The position numbers and the translations under genes are program-made. The notes beneath the pieces are model-generated. The model saw only the letters and a program-made list of their open reading frames with translations. It was not told where the DNA came from and did not search any database. Below are positions 35,323 to 43,388 of a stretch of DNA of 64,000 nt, piece by piece. This DNA is from Comamonas testosteroni TK102. Its GTDB lineage: Bacteria > Pseudomonadota > Gammaproteobacteria > Burkholderiales > Burkholderiaceae_C. The DNA lies in the NCBI RefSeq assembly GCF_000739375.1, contig NZ_CP006704.1, positions 1,984,001 through 2,048,000 on the forward strand. Reading direction: 5' to 3'. How positions within the stretch are numbered: position 1 is the stretch's first letter; every line of letters starts with the position of its first letter.

Positions 35323-35356
35323 ATTTTGTGCGTAAATTGTATTTTATGCACAAAAT
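35323..35356. promoter_or_regulatory. GntR operator candidates upstream of the aldehyde dehydrogenase
   Basis: ATTTTGTGCGTAAATT (35323-35338) and ATTTTATGCACAAAAT (35341-35356), the second identical over 15 bases to 37267-37281. Both fit TTTTRTGCRYAAAA. They lie 150-190 bp upstream of the GTG at 35170. Confidence 0.6.
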
Positions 35357-35659
35357 AATTTTCGGCAAAAGCTCTTTCCAGGTTGGCAAACCTGCATGGC
35401 GTCTCCTGGCTTTAGGATGAGAGAATCAGCGGAGAGCTCGTAGGTCCAGCGAGCTGACCTCTGCGTGCCTTAAGGGCTTGGGCGCGTCAAGCCTCCAGGC
35501 TGCGACAAACATTCACCGCGAGGACGACGAGAGTCCGATATCTGGGCGTTCTGCATCGCCGGACGACAGGATTGCCTGGCACCGGCAATGCATGAATAGG
35601 AGGGCCCCTTTGACAAACGCCGAACAGCGTTCAAATTGGCCCCCGTAGGCGAAGCTGAA
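35357..35659. other. Gap without a supported gene
   Basis: 303 bases between the operator candidates and the stop of the FMN reductase gene. No protein-like frame, repeat or terminator could be supported. Confidence 0.35.
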
Positions 35660-36244
35660 TCAGTTCTGCTTGGTCCGTGCAGTTTGCCAGTGGATCTCAT
35701 TGATCAGGTCGTCCAAGCCTGTCTTGATGAAGTTCAGGGTCGGCTCGTCCACCAGCCTTCCATCCTGAATACGGTTTGCGGCATTGGCAATGGCGATTTG
35801 CTGGCGCACCAATGGACGAGCAAGCGTCGCGGATAGGGCGTCTCGGATCTGGGCCTGGGCTCGAACGCCTCCAGCAGTACCAGGCGATGCGGTCATGATG
35901 AGTGCGAGCTTGTCCTTGAGCGGCGATGCAAACCCAGGGCGCGATGCCCAATCGATCGCATTCTTGAGCACACCAGGGATGCCGTAGTTGTACTCGGGCG
36001 AGCAGATCACCAAGCCATCCGCTTCTGCAATCGCAGTCTTGAGCCTTTTTACTGCTGGCGGTGGCGTGTCCCCGTCGAGGTCACCGTTGTATAGCGGGAC
36101 GTCATCCAGGGGCAACAACTCCATGGTGACCGTTGGTGGAAGCAGTGGGGTGAGGCTGCGAAGTACTGCTGTGCAGTGGGATGCACTGCGAATACTGCCT
36201 GAAATCGCAACGAGGCGAACCGGGGTGTTGATGTCTACTTTCAC
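35660..36244 (-). CDS. NADPH-dependent FMN reductase (ChrR/azoreductase type)
   Basis: 194 aa flavodoxin-like fold. The FMN phosphate loop is ISGSIRSASHCTAVL (about 14-28) and the signature SPEYNYGIPGVLKNAIDWASRP lies near residues 82-103. It reduces FMN, quinones, chromate or azo compounds with NAD(P)H. The gene is divergent from the GntR regulator. A perfect 12-bp palindrome between them (36276-36287) is a probable shared operator. The gap between the two starts is short (52 bp to the start chosen for gntR). Confidence 0.9.
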   Translation of the reverse strand: MKVDINTPVRLVAISGSIRSASHCTAVLRSLTPLLPPTVTMELLPLDDVPLYNGDLDGDTPPPAVKRLKTAIAEADGLVICSPEYNYGIPGVLKNAIDWASRPGFASPLKDKLALIMTASPGTAGGVRAQAQIRDALSATLARPLVRQQIAIANAANRIQDGRLVDEPTLNFIKTGLDDLINEIHWQTARTKQN

Positions 36245-36275
36245 TGAGGTTTACTCCTTCTTTCAATCTCCCAAG

Positions 36276-36287
36276 TTTATGCATAAA
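36276..36287. promoter_or_regulatory. GntR operator candidate between FMN reductase and regulator genes
   Basis: Perfect palindrome TTTATGCATAAA. It shares the core ATGCAYAAA with the motifs at 35341 and 37267/37288. An alternative ATG for the regulator at 36279 lies inside it, which argues for the later start. Confidence 0.6.
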
Positions 36288-36296
36288 ATTAAAAAC

Positions 36297-36995
36297 ATGT
36301 ATAAAAAAGACGCCCCCACCAAAGCCCCGACCTTGATCGATCAGGCATTTGCGCAACTGCGTCAGGATGTGCTCAACGGCACGTACGGTGCCGGAGTGAA
36401 GCTCAAGCTCGATGAGTTGCAGACAGCCTACGGTTTTTCAAGCAGTCCGTTGCGCGAGGCTCTGAGCCGTTTGGCCCAAGAGGGATTGATACGCGCTGAT
36501 GAGCGCCGAGGCTTTCGAGTTACCGCCATTTCTGCCGACGATCTGGCCGATATCACGCGCATGCGCATCATGTTGGATTCGCAAGCGCTTCGTGAATCCA
36601 TTGCCTATGGCGATGACGCATGGGAGGCGTCGGTTGTGGGTGCTTTTCACCGCTTGGAAAAAGTGGAAAGCCGACTTAGCGACGGCCCCGTGGTGCTGGA
36701 CCAGGGGTGGACTGACATGCACACGGCGTTCCACATGGCGCTGCTTTCGGCCACTCCTTCCGAGCGGCTGCGCACATTGAGTGCCAGCCTGTTCGATCAG
36801 GCTGAACGATATCGCCGCTATTCAGCTCGCTTTCGCAAGACCTTCAAGCACAAATCCAATGAGCACCGCAAGCTCATGGATGCCACGCTGCGAAGGGACG
36901 CAGACACAGCGTGCGCGCTACTGGAGGAGCATATTCTCAGTACACAACGGAATGTGATGGAGGTTCTGGAAAAGGTGGAGAAGCAGCCAAGCTGA
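36297..36995 (+). CDS. GntR-family regulator, FCD (FadR) subfamily
   Basis: 232 aa. N-terminal winged helix (~10-75): QAFAQLRQDVLNGTYGAGVKLKLDELQTAYGFSSSPLREALSRLAQEGLIRADERRGFRV. The all-helical FCD domain (~85-225) has the metal-site type residues in DMHTAFHMALLSA and EHRKLMDATLRRD (His/Asp). The start at 36297 is chosen because 36279 lies within an operator palindrome; neither has a strong ribosome site. Matching palindromes before its own gene, the aldehyde dehydrogenase and the FAH operon suggest a local regulon in which a carboxylic acid ligand relieves repression. Confidence 0.85.
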   Translation: MYKKDAPTKAPTLIDQAFAQLRQDVLNGTYGAGVKLKLDELQTAYGFSSSPLREALSRLAQEGLIRADERRGFRVTAISADDLADITRMRIMLDSQALRESIAYGDDAWEASVVGAFHRLEKVESRLSDGPVVLDQGWTDMHTAFHMALLSATPSERLRTLSASLFDQAERYRRYSARFRKTFKHKSNEHRKLMDATLRRDADTACALLEEHILSTQRNVMEVLEKVEKQPS

Positions 36996-37188
36996 TTCCA
37001 TACCTCAGCGAAGTGCCCGCCGAGCTATCTCCTGACGTAGAGGCCGTTCTCTTAGCTAGCCGGTGCCAGGATAACGCTGTTGAAGCCATCCTCATACTGA
37101 TCATGTCGGCATGGCAACCCCCTGCTGTTCCCCCAATGTGGACGTCTAGCTGCTAACCGGCTGCATCTTAAAAATTCCTCCTCGAATC

Positions 37189-37222
37189 AATGCTCACGCT
37201 CACGGGTCGTGAGCATTTTTTT
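37189..37222 (+). terminator. Intrinsic terminator
   Basis: AATGCTCAC (37189-37197) pairs with GTGAGCATT (37209-37217), followed by a run of eight T. It separates the GntR gene from the FAH operon. Confidence 0.9.
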
Positions 37223-37265
37223 TGCGCATTTTCTAGCACCTGGGGCAAACCCTATGCACTAAAAC

Positions 37266-37299
37266 TATTTTATGCACAAAAATAAATTCATGCATAAAG
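37266..37299. promoter_or_regulatory. GntR operator candidates upstream of the FAH operon
   Basis: TATTTTATGCACAAAAATA (37266-37284) and TTCATGCATAAAG (37287-37299). They share the core of 35341-35356 and 36276-36287 and lie 70-100 bp before the operon start at 37368. Confidence 0.6.
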
Positions 37300-37367
37300 T
37301 GGCTCTGGCGCAAAATTGCACGCAAGCCACATCCTTTTCACCACTCCTTATCGCTTGAAGGAAACCC

Positions 37368-38228
37368 ATGAAACTGATGTCTTATTCGCTCGCCGGCCGT
37401 GAAACCTGGGGCGTCGTGATTGCCGATGGTGTCGCTGAGCTTGCTGCTCTTACGGGCTATGCCACGCTTGCCGATTTCATCGCCAGCCCTGACTTCGCGC
37501 GCCGCGATGCGTTGACAGATGGTCTGGCTGCCGATGCAAAGTTGGCCGACGTGACGTTCCTGCCGGTCATTCCTCGTCCGGAGAAGATCGTTTGCGCAGT
37601 GCGCAACTACATGGATCACCACCAGGAAGTGCTGGCCGCAGGAATGCAGCGAGAACTCTCCGAGGAGCCCCCGATTTTTCTGCGCGTGTGGCGTTCTCAG
37701 ACTGCACACCAAGGCCCGATCGTGCGTCCCCATGTCTCCGACTCGTTGGACTGGGAGGGAGAGCTTGCCGTCATCATTGGCCAGGGCGGCCGCGACATCG
37801 CCGAGGCGGATGCCTGGGAGCACATTGCTGGCTATAGCTGCTACAACGATGCGAGCGTGCGGGAATGGCAGTTCCATGCCAAACAGATTGCATCGGGCAA
37901 GAATTTCGAGTCCACCGGCGCCTTCGGTCCCTGGATGGTGACAGCCGATGAAATCTCGCCAGGCCGTGAATTGAAGCTCGAGACACGCCTGAATGGTGCC
38001 GTGGTGCAGTCTAGCCACACAGGACACATGATCTTCTCGATCCCGCGCTTGATCGCCTATGCCTCCACCATCTTCACGCTGGTCCCGGGCGATGTGATCA
38101 TCACAGGCACTCCAGCTGGCGTGGGCTGGAGCAAAAAGCCTCAGCAGTTCATGAAAGCAGGTGACGTCGTGGAAGTGGAGATCGAAGCCATCGGTCTGCT
38201 GCGCAACCCAGTGATAGCGCAGTCCTAA
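37368..38228 (+). CDS. Fumarylacetoacetate hydrolase (FAH) family protein
   Basis: 286 aa. FAH-fold metal enzyme: RPEKIVCAVRNYMDH (70-84), metal ligands Glu130 and Glu132 in DWEGELAVIIG and Asp161 in SCYNDASVREWQ, and the C-terminal ITGTPAGVGWSKKP. The family includes C-C hydrolases, ketopentenoate hydratases and oxaloacetate decarboxylases acting on 2,4-diketo or 2-keto acids. It is the first gene of a five-gene unit: FAH, Bug binding protein, DUF1185, MDR oxidoreductase, VOC protein. It is preceded by GntR-type operators. A two-site GntR motif and a good AAGGAAACCC before the ATG support this start. Exact substrate unknown. Confidence 0.9.
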   Translation: MKLMSYSLAGRETWGVVIADGVAELAALTGYATLADFIASPDFARRDALTDGLAADAKLADVTFLPVIPRPEKIVCAVRNYMDHHQEVLAAGMQRELSEEPPIFLRVWRSQTAHQGPIVRPHVSDSLDWEGELAVIIGQGGRDIAEADAWEHIAGYSCYNDASVREWQFHAKQIASGKNFESTGAFGPWMVTADEISPGRELKLETRLNGAVVQSSHTGHMIFSIPRLIAYASTIFTLVPGDVIITGTPAGVGWSKKPQQFMKAGDVVEVEIEAIGLLRNPVIAQS

Positions 38229-38303
38229 TCCCTCCCTTCAGACTTCATCCACTTCACACGGGTAGAGCCAGGCCCAAAGAGGCCGCCGCCCATGGAGACA
38301 AAC

Positions 38304-39275
38304 ATGCACAGAAGACACTTCCTTGCCGCCAGCAGTGCGACGGCCTTGTCCTGGTCAACACTTCCGGTTATGGCTCAGACCTATCCGGATCGGGCGATCA
38401 AGCTGTATCAGGGCTTTGCCGCTGGCGGAAATGCTGATTCCATCGCCCGCGCCGTAGGTACGGAGATTGGAAAGGCCCTGGGACAACCCGTGATAGTGGA
38501 GGCCCAAACCGGGGCCGGTGGGACCATTGCGGCAACCATGGTGGCTCGCGCCAAGCCTGACGGCTACACCTTGTTGATGGCGACTGGCGGTCATGCGGTG
38601 GCCGGTGCTTTGTACAACAAGCTCCCTTACAACTCGGTAAGTGATTTTGAGATGATCTCGACGGTCACTTTCTTTCCGTTCCTGTTGGTGGTCAATGCAA
38701 AGTCCAAGTTTCAAAGCTTGCGCGAGGTGCTTGCCAGGGCCCAGGCTGAACCGGGTACCTTGGCATATGGCACTGCTGGAGTGGGCTCCACCCATCATTT
38801 AGCTGGAGAGCTGCTGGCCAAGTTGGGACGCGTGAGCTTGATGCATGTGCCTTATCGAGGCGACGCCGCAGCCGTCACCGCCCTGCTGGGGGATGAAGTG
38901 CCCTTCATCATCGCTCCGCCAACAGCCGTTCTTTCCAACATCCAGGCTGGCAAGCTGCGTGCGATTGCAACCAGTGGTGCACAGCGCTGGCCAGGTTTGC
39001 CCAATGTCCCCACAGTGTCTGAGCAAGGTGTGGCTGGGTACGACGTGCGCTCCTGGGCAGGGCTGATGGCACCTGCCGGCACTGCGCGCGCGGTGGTCGA
39101 GCGTCTGAATGCCGAGACGCAGCGGGCGCTTCAACTGGCTTCTGTGCGCAAACGTCTGGAAGACATCGGCGGTGAAGCGCGAGGCAGCACGCCTGAAGAA
39201 ATGAAAGCCATGGTTGGCCAGGAGCTTGAGAAGTGGCGCCAGGTTGTAGCCGACGCCAAGATTCCTAAACAATAA
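38304..39275 (+). CDS. Bug/TctC-family tripartite tricarboxylate transporter substrate-binding protein (1)
   Basis: 323 aa. A Tat-like signal (HRRHFLAASSATA) is cleaved after VMAQ. The Bug fold starts YPDRAIKLYQGFAAGGNADSIARAV, then VIVEAQTGAGGTIAA (carboxylate loop) and LAYGTAGVGSTHHLAGELLA with HVPYRGDAAAVTALLGDEV. Such proteins capture carboxylates or similar small acids in the periplasm. Membrane partners TctA/TctB are not in the window, as often for this expanded family in Comamonas/Bordetella. I use the ATG at 38304, seven bases after GGAG. Its position between FAH and DUF1185 genes suggests it binds the substrate of this pathway. Confidence 0.92.
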   Translation: MHRRHFLAASSATALSWSTLPVMAQTYPDRAIKLYQGFAAGGNADSIARAVGTEIGKALGQPVIVEAQTGAGGTIAATMVARAKPDGYTLLMATGGHAVAGALYNKLPYNSVSDFEMISTVTFFPFLLVVNAKSKFQSLREVLARAQAEPGTLAYGTAGVGSTHHLAGELLAKLGRVSLMHVPYRGDAAAVTALLGDEVPFIIAPPTAVLSNIQAGKLRAIATSGAQRWPGLPNVPTVSEQGVAGYDVRSWAGLMAPAGTARAVVERLNAETQRALQLASVRKRLEDIGGEARGSTPEEMKAMVGQELEKWRQVVADAKIPKQ

Positions 39276-39298
39276 ATGCACTCACGGAAAGTTCAGTC

Positions 39299-39877
39299 AT
39301 GACTTTGATAGCAATTCGCAAACGCAGCCTCAATATCGAGACGATCTACCATGAAGGCGGCCCACCGGCTGAGCAACCTCTACGCGTAGCATCGGCCTGT
39401 GCTGTGGTTCGCAACCCCTATGCTGGACGCTACGAACCCGACCTGTTGCCTTTCATGGCAGAGCTGCGCAGCCTGGGCACCTTGCTCGCAGAGGAACTGG
39501 TGGACACTTTGGGCAAAGAAAATGTCCAGGCCTACAGCAAGGCGGCCATTGTGGGCGTTAACGGAGAGCTGGAGCACGGTGCAGTTTGGCACGAGGCCGG
39601 TGGTTGGGCGATGCGCCATGTTCTGGGCGAGCCCAAGGCCATCGTTCCATCGGCAAAAGCTGTGGCTGCCACGGGCTACCGCCTGATGGTTCCTCTGCAC
39701 TACATCCATGCCGCTTACGTGCGCAGCCATTACAACAGCGCGGAAGTCGGCATCCAGGACGCCCCGCGTCCTGACGAAATCCTCTTTGCCCTGGTGATGG
39801 CCGACGGTAGCCGTATTCATTCGCGCCTGGGTGGACTGACCCGCGAGCAAGTCTCGGTGCATGACGGGCAGCGCTGA
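39299..39877 (+). CDS. DUF1185 / 'amino acid synthesis' family protein
   Basis: 192 aa. The pattern ASACAVVRNPYAGRYEPDLLPFMAEL, AIVGVNGELEHGAVWHEAGGWAMR, VPSAKAVAATGYRLMVPLHYIHAAYVRSHYN and DEILFALVMADGSRIHSRLGGL matches the DUF1185 family. The common database name implies amino acid synthesis, but the function is not established to my knowledge. Embedded in a catabolic operon between a Bug protein and an oxidoreductase, it is more likely an enzyme of the same degradation route. It is the least understood member of this operon. Confidence 0.85.
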   Translation: MTLIAIRKRSLNIETIYHEGGPPAEQPLRVASACAVVRNPYAGRYEPDLLPFMAELRSLGTLLAEELVDTLGKENVQAYSKAAIVGVNGELEHGAVWHEAGGWAMRHVLGEPKAIVPSAKAVAATGYRLMVPLHYIHAAYVRSHYNSAEVGIQDAPRPDEILFALVMADGSRIHSRLGGLTREQVSVHDGQR

Positions 39878-39894
39878 CCATGGAGACGAACACT

Positions 39895-40890
39895 ATGACG
39901 ATGAAAGCCGTGCAACTGCAAACCACTGGCGGCCCAGAAGTGTTGTCTCTGGTCGACTTGCCTCTGCCCCAGCCAGGTGCTGGTCAGGTGCGCGTGAAGG
40001 CTCATGCCATCGGAGCAGGCGGCCCCGATGTGTTGATTCGCAACGGCACGTATAAGTGGATGCCGCCATTGCCCGCTATTCCTGGCAACGAACTGGCAGG
40101 TATCGTGGATGCGGTGGGTCCGGGCGTGAGTCGCCTCGCGATCGGTGATCGGGTACTGGTCAGTGCACGTGAGCTGCCTCAGCGCGGGGGCTGCTATGCG
40201 CAGGCCATCTGCGTTGCGGAGTCCGTTCCGTTTGTACTTCCAGACACCATTGCCTTTGATGACGCGGTAAGCCTTGGCAATTTCCAACTCGCGTTGGCTT
40301 TGCTGGCCAGCAATGGCAATTTGCCGGCGCAATCCATTCTGGTGCCCGGTGCCGCAGGTGGAGTGGCGACGGCCCTGGCACAGGTGGCCAGATCTCGTGG
40401 CTTGCGTGTCATTGGCACAGCTTCCACCCCTGAAAAACAGGCATTTGCAATAGAAAACGGCGTCACAGATTTGGTGAACGGCGATGTGAAGACGCTGCCT
40501 CAGCAGGTGATGGCACTTACTGATGGGCGAGGCGTTGATTTGGCATTTGACCATGTGGGGGCCGATCTCTTTATCGCCTGTCTGCGTTCTCTGGCACCGT
40601 CAGGTATGGCTGTGTCGTACAACATTCTGGCAGGCCCCCCGTCTGCTGATGTGTTCGACGAGTTGCGCAAATTACTAGCCAGAAGCTTGGCCATTCGCAC
40701 TTTCTCTATCCATGCGGTAGATGCAGACATCACGCAACGCCGAGGATTGATGGAGGAAGCCATCAGGCTCATGGCGAGCGGCTTGGTCCGTGCACCACGT
40801 GCCATGCGTATGCAGCTGGCACAAGCTCGACAGGCTCACGAGCTGCTCGATAGTGGTGGCACTCTGGGCAAGCTCGTCCTCATTCCCTGA
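39895..40890 (+). CDS. Zn-independent MDR/quinone-oxidoreductase-type alcohol dehydrogenase
   Basis: 331 aa medium-chain dehydrogenase. GroES-like domain (1-~125) with PAIPGNELAGIVDAVG, then a Rossmann domain with VPGAAGGVATALAQVA (about 148-163). The catalytic zinc ligands of alcohol dehydrogenases are missing, so it belongs to the quinone oxidoreductase / enoyl reductase side and probably uses NADPH to reduce an alpha,beta-unsaturated carbonyl. The ATG at 39895 with GGAGACGAAC before it is preferred to the ATG at 39880, which lies in that ribosome site. Fourth gene of the GntR-motif operon. Confidence 0.87.
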   Translation: MTMKAVQLQTTGGPEVLSLVDLPLPQPGAGQVRVKAHAIGAGGPDVLIRNGTYKWMPPLPAIPGNELAGIVDAVGPGVSRLAIGDRVLVSARELPQRGGCYAQAICVAESVPFVLPDTIAFDDAVSLGNFQLALALLASNGNLPAQSILVPGAAGGVATALAQVARSRGLRVIGTASTPEKQAFAIENGVTDLVNGDVKTLPQQVMALTDGRGVDLAFDHVGADLFIACLRSLAPSGMAVSYNILAGPPSADVFDELRKLLARSLAIRTFSIHAVDADITQRRGLMEEAIRLMASGLVRAPRAMRMQLAQARQAHELLDSGGTLGKLVLIP

Positions 40891-40909
40891 TTCCGTGGAG
40901 CTTGTTAGC

Positions 40910-41464
40910 ATGAACCAACCCTATACCGCCAACCTGTCCCACTTCGGTATCTTTTGCCGCGATCTGGAAGTGATGAAGTCCTTCTACACAGGCGTTTTTG
41001 ATATGCAGGAAACCGACCGTGGTGAGGGCGTGACCTTTCGCTTCGAGATCGTGTTTCTGAGCGGACGAAATGATCAACATCATCAATTGGTGTTGGCCGG
41101 AGGACGCGGTGCCGATTCGCCGAGCACAGTGATGCAACTGTCTTTCAAGGTCCAGTCCATTGACCAGTTGCGCGAAGCGCGGCGTCGGGCACTGGCTTTG
41201 GGGGCGACGAAAATGCGCGGTCTCAATCATGGCAATGCGCTTTCGATCTACTGCATGGACCCTGAGGACAACACCGTGGAGGTTTACCTGGACACGCCTT
41301 GGTATGTGAGTCAGCCCCACGGAGACCCGTTAGATCTGGAGCAGAGTGATGAAGCCATTTGGGCGCAGACCGAGCGGGTCGTGCGCACAGACCCGAGCTT
41401 TATGCCTGTGGCCGAGTGGGCAGCCCAGTTTGAGCAGCGTCGTCAGGCGACTGGGAACGCATAG
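40910..41464 (+). CDS. VOC-superfamily protein (type I extradiol dioxygenase/glyoxalase-like)
   Basis: 184 aa. The vicinal-oxygen-chelate core runs from SHFGIFCRDLEVMKSFYTGVFDMQETD (first metal ligand His11), over DQHHQLVLAGG (second His) to DPEDNTVEVYLDTPWYV (Glu). The three ligands expected of a type I extradiol dioxygenase-like site are therefore present. The C-terminal 50 residues are an acidic tail outside the domain. It lies 19 bp after the oxidoreductase gene and ends the operon. A ring-cleavage or isomerisation step followed by FAH hydrolysis would make chemical sense, as an inference. Confidence 0.82.
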   Translation: MNQPYTANLSHFGIFCRDLEVMKSFYTGVFDMQETDRGEGVTFRFEIVFLSGRNDQHHQLVLAGGRGADSPSTVMQLSFKVQSIDQLREARRRALALGATKMRGLNHGNALSIYCMDPEDNTVEVYLDTPWYVSQPHGDPLDLEQSDEAIWAQTERVVRTDPSFMPVAEWAAQFEQRRQATGNA

Positions 41465-41668
41465 TAGGCAGTGCTTCACCACGAGTTGCGACACCTGAAG
41501 CTCAGGTGGGCCAGCACTTGGAAAAGCGGCAAGCCATCTGCATTGAGCAATGTCCTCAATGCTGTATTGGCTTGTCCCTTCCCTTGGGGGAAAGTTGTGC
41601 CGCTGCAGTCGATAAGCAGCTGTATGTTTTGCTTGCTCCTTGGCGTCAGGTGCCAGCATCCCAATCAC

Positions 41669-42646
41669 TTAGGCTCTTAGCAAGACCTTCCCTTTGCGGC
41701 CCGGCTGCAAGCTTGCGGCTGCTGCTTGAGCAGCATCATTGAGATCGAAAATGGCCTCTGCCGGAAGTTTGAGCTCACCCGACAATACCCGCTGCAGCAG
41801 TTCGCCAATCAAGCGCCGCTTGTTGTCAGGCGTCATGGCTTGACTGACCTTGCTACCCCAGAAGCCCTTTACCGTTGCTTGCTTGAAGATCAGAGATCCG
41901 GAGTCGATCTGCATGGGCTCACCGGCCATGGTGCCAAAGGAAACTAAGGTGCCTTCCTCACCCAATAGACTCAGTAGGGATGCACTGGCGGAGCCTCCAA
42001 TGGAGTCCACGGCCGCACGAGCCAGCGAGCCGCCAAGAATGGAGCGAGCGCGTTCCTGCCAGTCTGGTTGTGCAGTGGACAAGGCATTGCCGATGCCCAG
42101 GGCGGCAAGCTCCTGTACACCTGCATCGCGTCGAACCAGGTTCAAGACGTGCACACCGCGTGCTTTTGCCAACATTGCCAAAGTCTTTCCGACCGCGCCA
42201 TTCGCTGTGTTCTGCACGATCCATTGTCCCGGCTCGACATTGAGAAACTCCAGCAGCATCAGTGCGCTCAGTGGCATGGCAATGAATTGCGCTGCGGCTT
42301 CATCGGGAATAGCTGGCGGCATCGGCACCAGCACATTGGCAGGGGCAAGAAAGTACTCCGCCCAGGTGTTGTGGACTCCCGCTACGGCGACCCGCTGTCC
42401 CACTGTCGGGCCTACGACACCTTCACCCAGCGCATCGACGATGCCCACGGCCTCGCTGCCGCCAATCGCGGGAAGCTCAGGCTTATAGCCGTAGCTGCCG
42501 CGGATCGTCCAGAGGTCATGGTTGTGGATTGGCGCCAGCAAAGTCTTGATGCGCACTTCACCGGGACCCGGTTGTGGGATGGGACGATCTATGAGCTCGA
42601 GAACCTCGGAAGGTTCGCCAAAAGTGGTATGGATAGCACTGCGCAT
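41669..42646 (-). CDS. MDR-family zinc-independent oxidoreductase (enoyl-reductase-like)
   Basis: 325 aa. GroES-like N-terminal part with PAIGGSEAVGIVDALGEGV (about 60-78), VQNTANGAVGKTLAMLAKARGVHVLNLVRR as the nucleotide-binding segment, and no zinc-ligand set. Closest resemblance: trans-2-enoyl-CoA/quinone reductases of the MECR type, reducing activated C=C bonds with NADPH. It is the third gene of a TetR-led operon (start 3 bp after the DJ-1/PfpI gene stop). Together with that neighbour it fits detoxification of reactive carbonyls. Confidence 0.88.
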   Translation of the reverse strand: MRSAIHTTFGEPSEVLELIDRPIPQPGPGEVRIKTLLAPIHNHDLWTIRGSYGYKPELPAIGGSEAVGIVDALGEGVVGPTVGQRVAVAGVHNTWAEYFLAPANVLVPMPPAIPDEAAAQFIAMPLSALMLLEFLNVEPGQWIVQNTANGAVGKTLAMLAKARGVHVLNLVRRDAGVQELAALGIGNALSTAQPDWQERARSILGGSLARAAVDSIGGSASASLLSLLGEEGTLVSFGTMAGEPMQIDSGSLIFKQATVKGFWGSKVSQAMTPDNKRRLIGELLQRVLSGELKLPAEAIFDLNDAAQAAAASLQPGRKGKVLLRA

Positions 42647-42649
42647 GAC

Positions 42650-43339
42650 TTATTTCTCCTGATGAGCGAGCATGGACAACAAGGCATGGGCCACGCCCTC
42701 GGAGCTGGCTGGATTCTGTCCCGTGATTAGACGTCCATCCGTGACGACATGCACCTGCCAATCCGGCGCTTTTTCATAGTGAGCACCCAAGCGCATGAAC
42801 TCGTCTTCGATAAGAAAGGGGACGACGGTGGTTAGGTCGACTGCTGCTTCTTCGCTGTTTGTAAAGCCTGTGACATGACGACCGGCAACCAATGGTTGTC
42901 CATCAGCAGCCCGGACATTGATCAGAGCACCTGGCGCATGGCAGACGAGGGCGAGTGGCTTGCCGGCACGCGCGAAGGCCTCCAGCAGGGCAATGGAGTT
43001 GGGATCGTTGGCCAGGTCCCACAAGGGGCCGTGGCCGCCAGGGTAGAACACGGCATCGAAATCGGTGGCGCTGACCTGATTCAGAGGTACTGTCGAAGCC
43101 AGAGCTGCCTGCGCTTCGGTGTCCTGGCGAAACCGCTCGGTGGCAGAAGTCTGGGCTGCAGGCTCATCGCTTTTCGGGTCCAAAGGCGGTTGACCTCCAG
43201 CAGGCGAGGCCAGCGTAATCATGGCTCCCGCATCTTTCAATGCGTAGTAGGGAGCCGCGAATTCCTCCAACCAGAACCCGGTCTTGTGACCGGTGTCGCC
43301 CAGCTTGTCGTGGGACGTGAGTACAAACAGAACTTTCAT
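42650..43339 (-). CDS. DJ-1/PfpI type 1 glutamine amidotransferase-like protein (Hsp31-like)
   Basis: 229 aa. VLFVLTSHDKLGDTGHKTGFWLEE with the conserved Glu25/26, DAVFYPGGHGPLWDLA and the nucleophile elbow ALVCHAPG with Cys133-His134. This is the Hsp31-like arrangement, found in cofactor-free glyoxalase III enzymes (methylglyoxal to lactate) and in protein-repair chaperones. I use the ATG at 43339 with AAGGAG before it; the longer open frame has no support. It sits between a TetR regulator and an enoyl-reductase on one strand, a typical reactive-electrophile unit. Confidence 0.9.
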   Translation of the reverse strand: MKVLFVLTSHDKLGDTGHKTGFWLEEFAAPYYALKDAGAMITLASPAGGQPPLDPKSDEPAAQTSATERFRQDTEAQAALASTVPLNQVSATDFDAVFYPGGHGPLWDLANDPNSIALLEAFARAGKPLALVCHAPGALINVRAADGQPLVAGRHVTGFTNSEEAAVDLTTVVPFLIEDEFMRLGAHYEKAPDWQVHVVTDGRLITGQNPASSEGVAHALLSMLAHQEK

Positions 43340-43388
43340 CAATGACTCCTTAGGTGTCGGAAATACAGTGGCTCTTTGCTTCCATGAT

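Larger units (their letters stand above)
36996..37367. other. Gap with terminator and operator, no gene
   Basis: 372 bases holding the tail after the GntR gene, an intrinsic terminator (37189-37222) and the operator candidates for the FAH operon (37266-37299). No coding frame is convincing. Confidence 0.5.

Noticed and set aside
35988-36296. N-terminal extension of the GntR regulator
   Set aside because: It runs through the divergent FMN reductase gene and the operator palindrome. The helix-turn-helix begins only after 36297.
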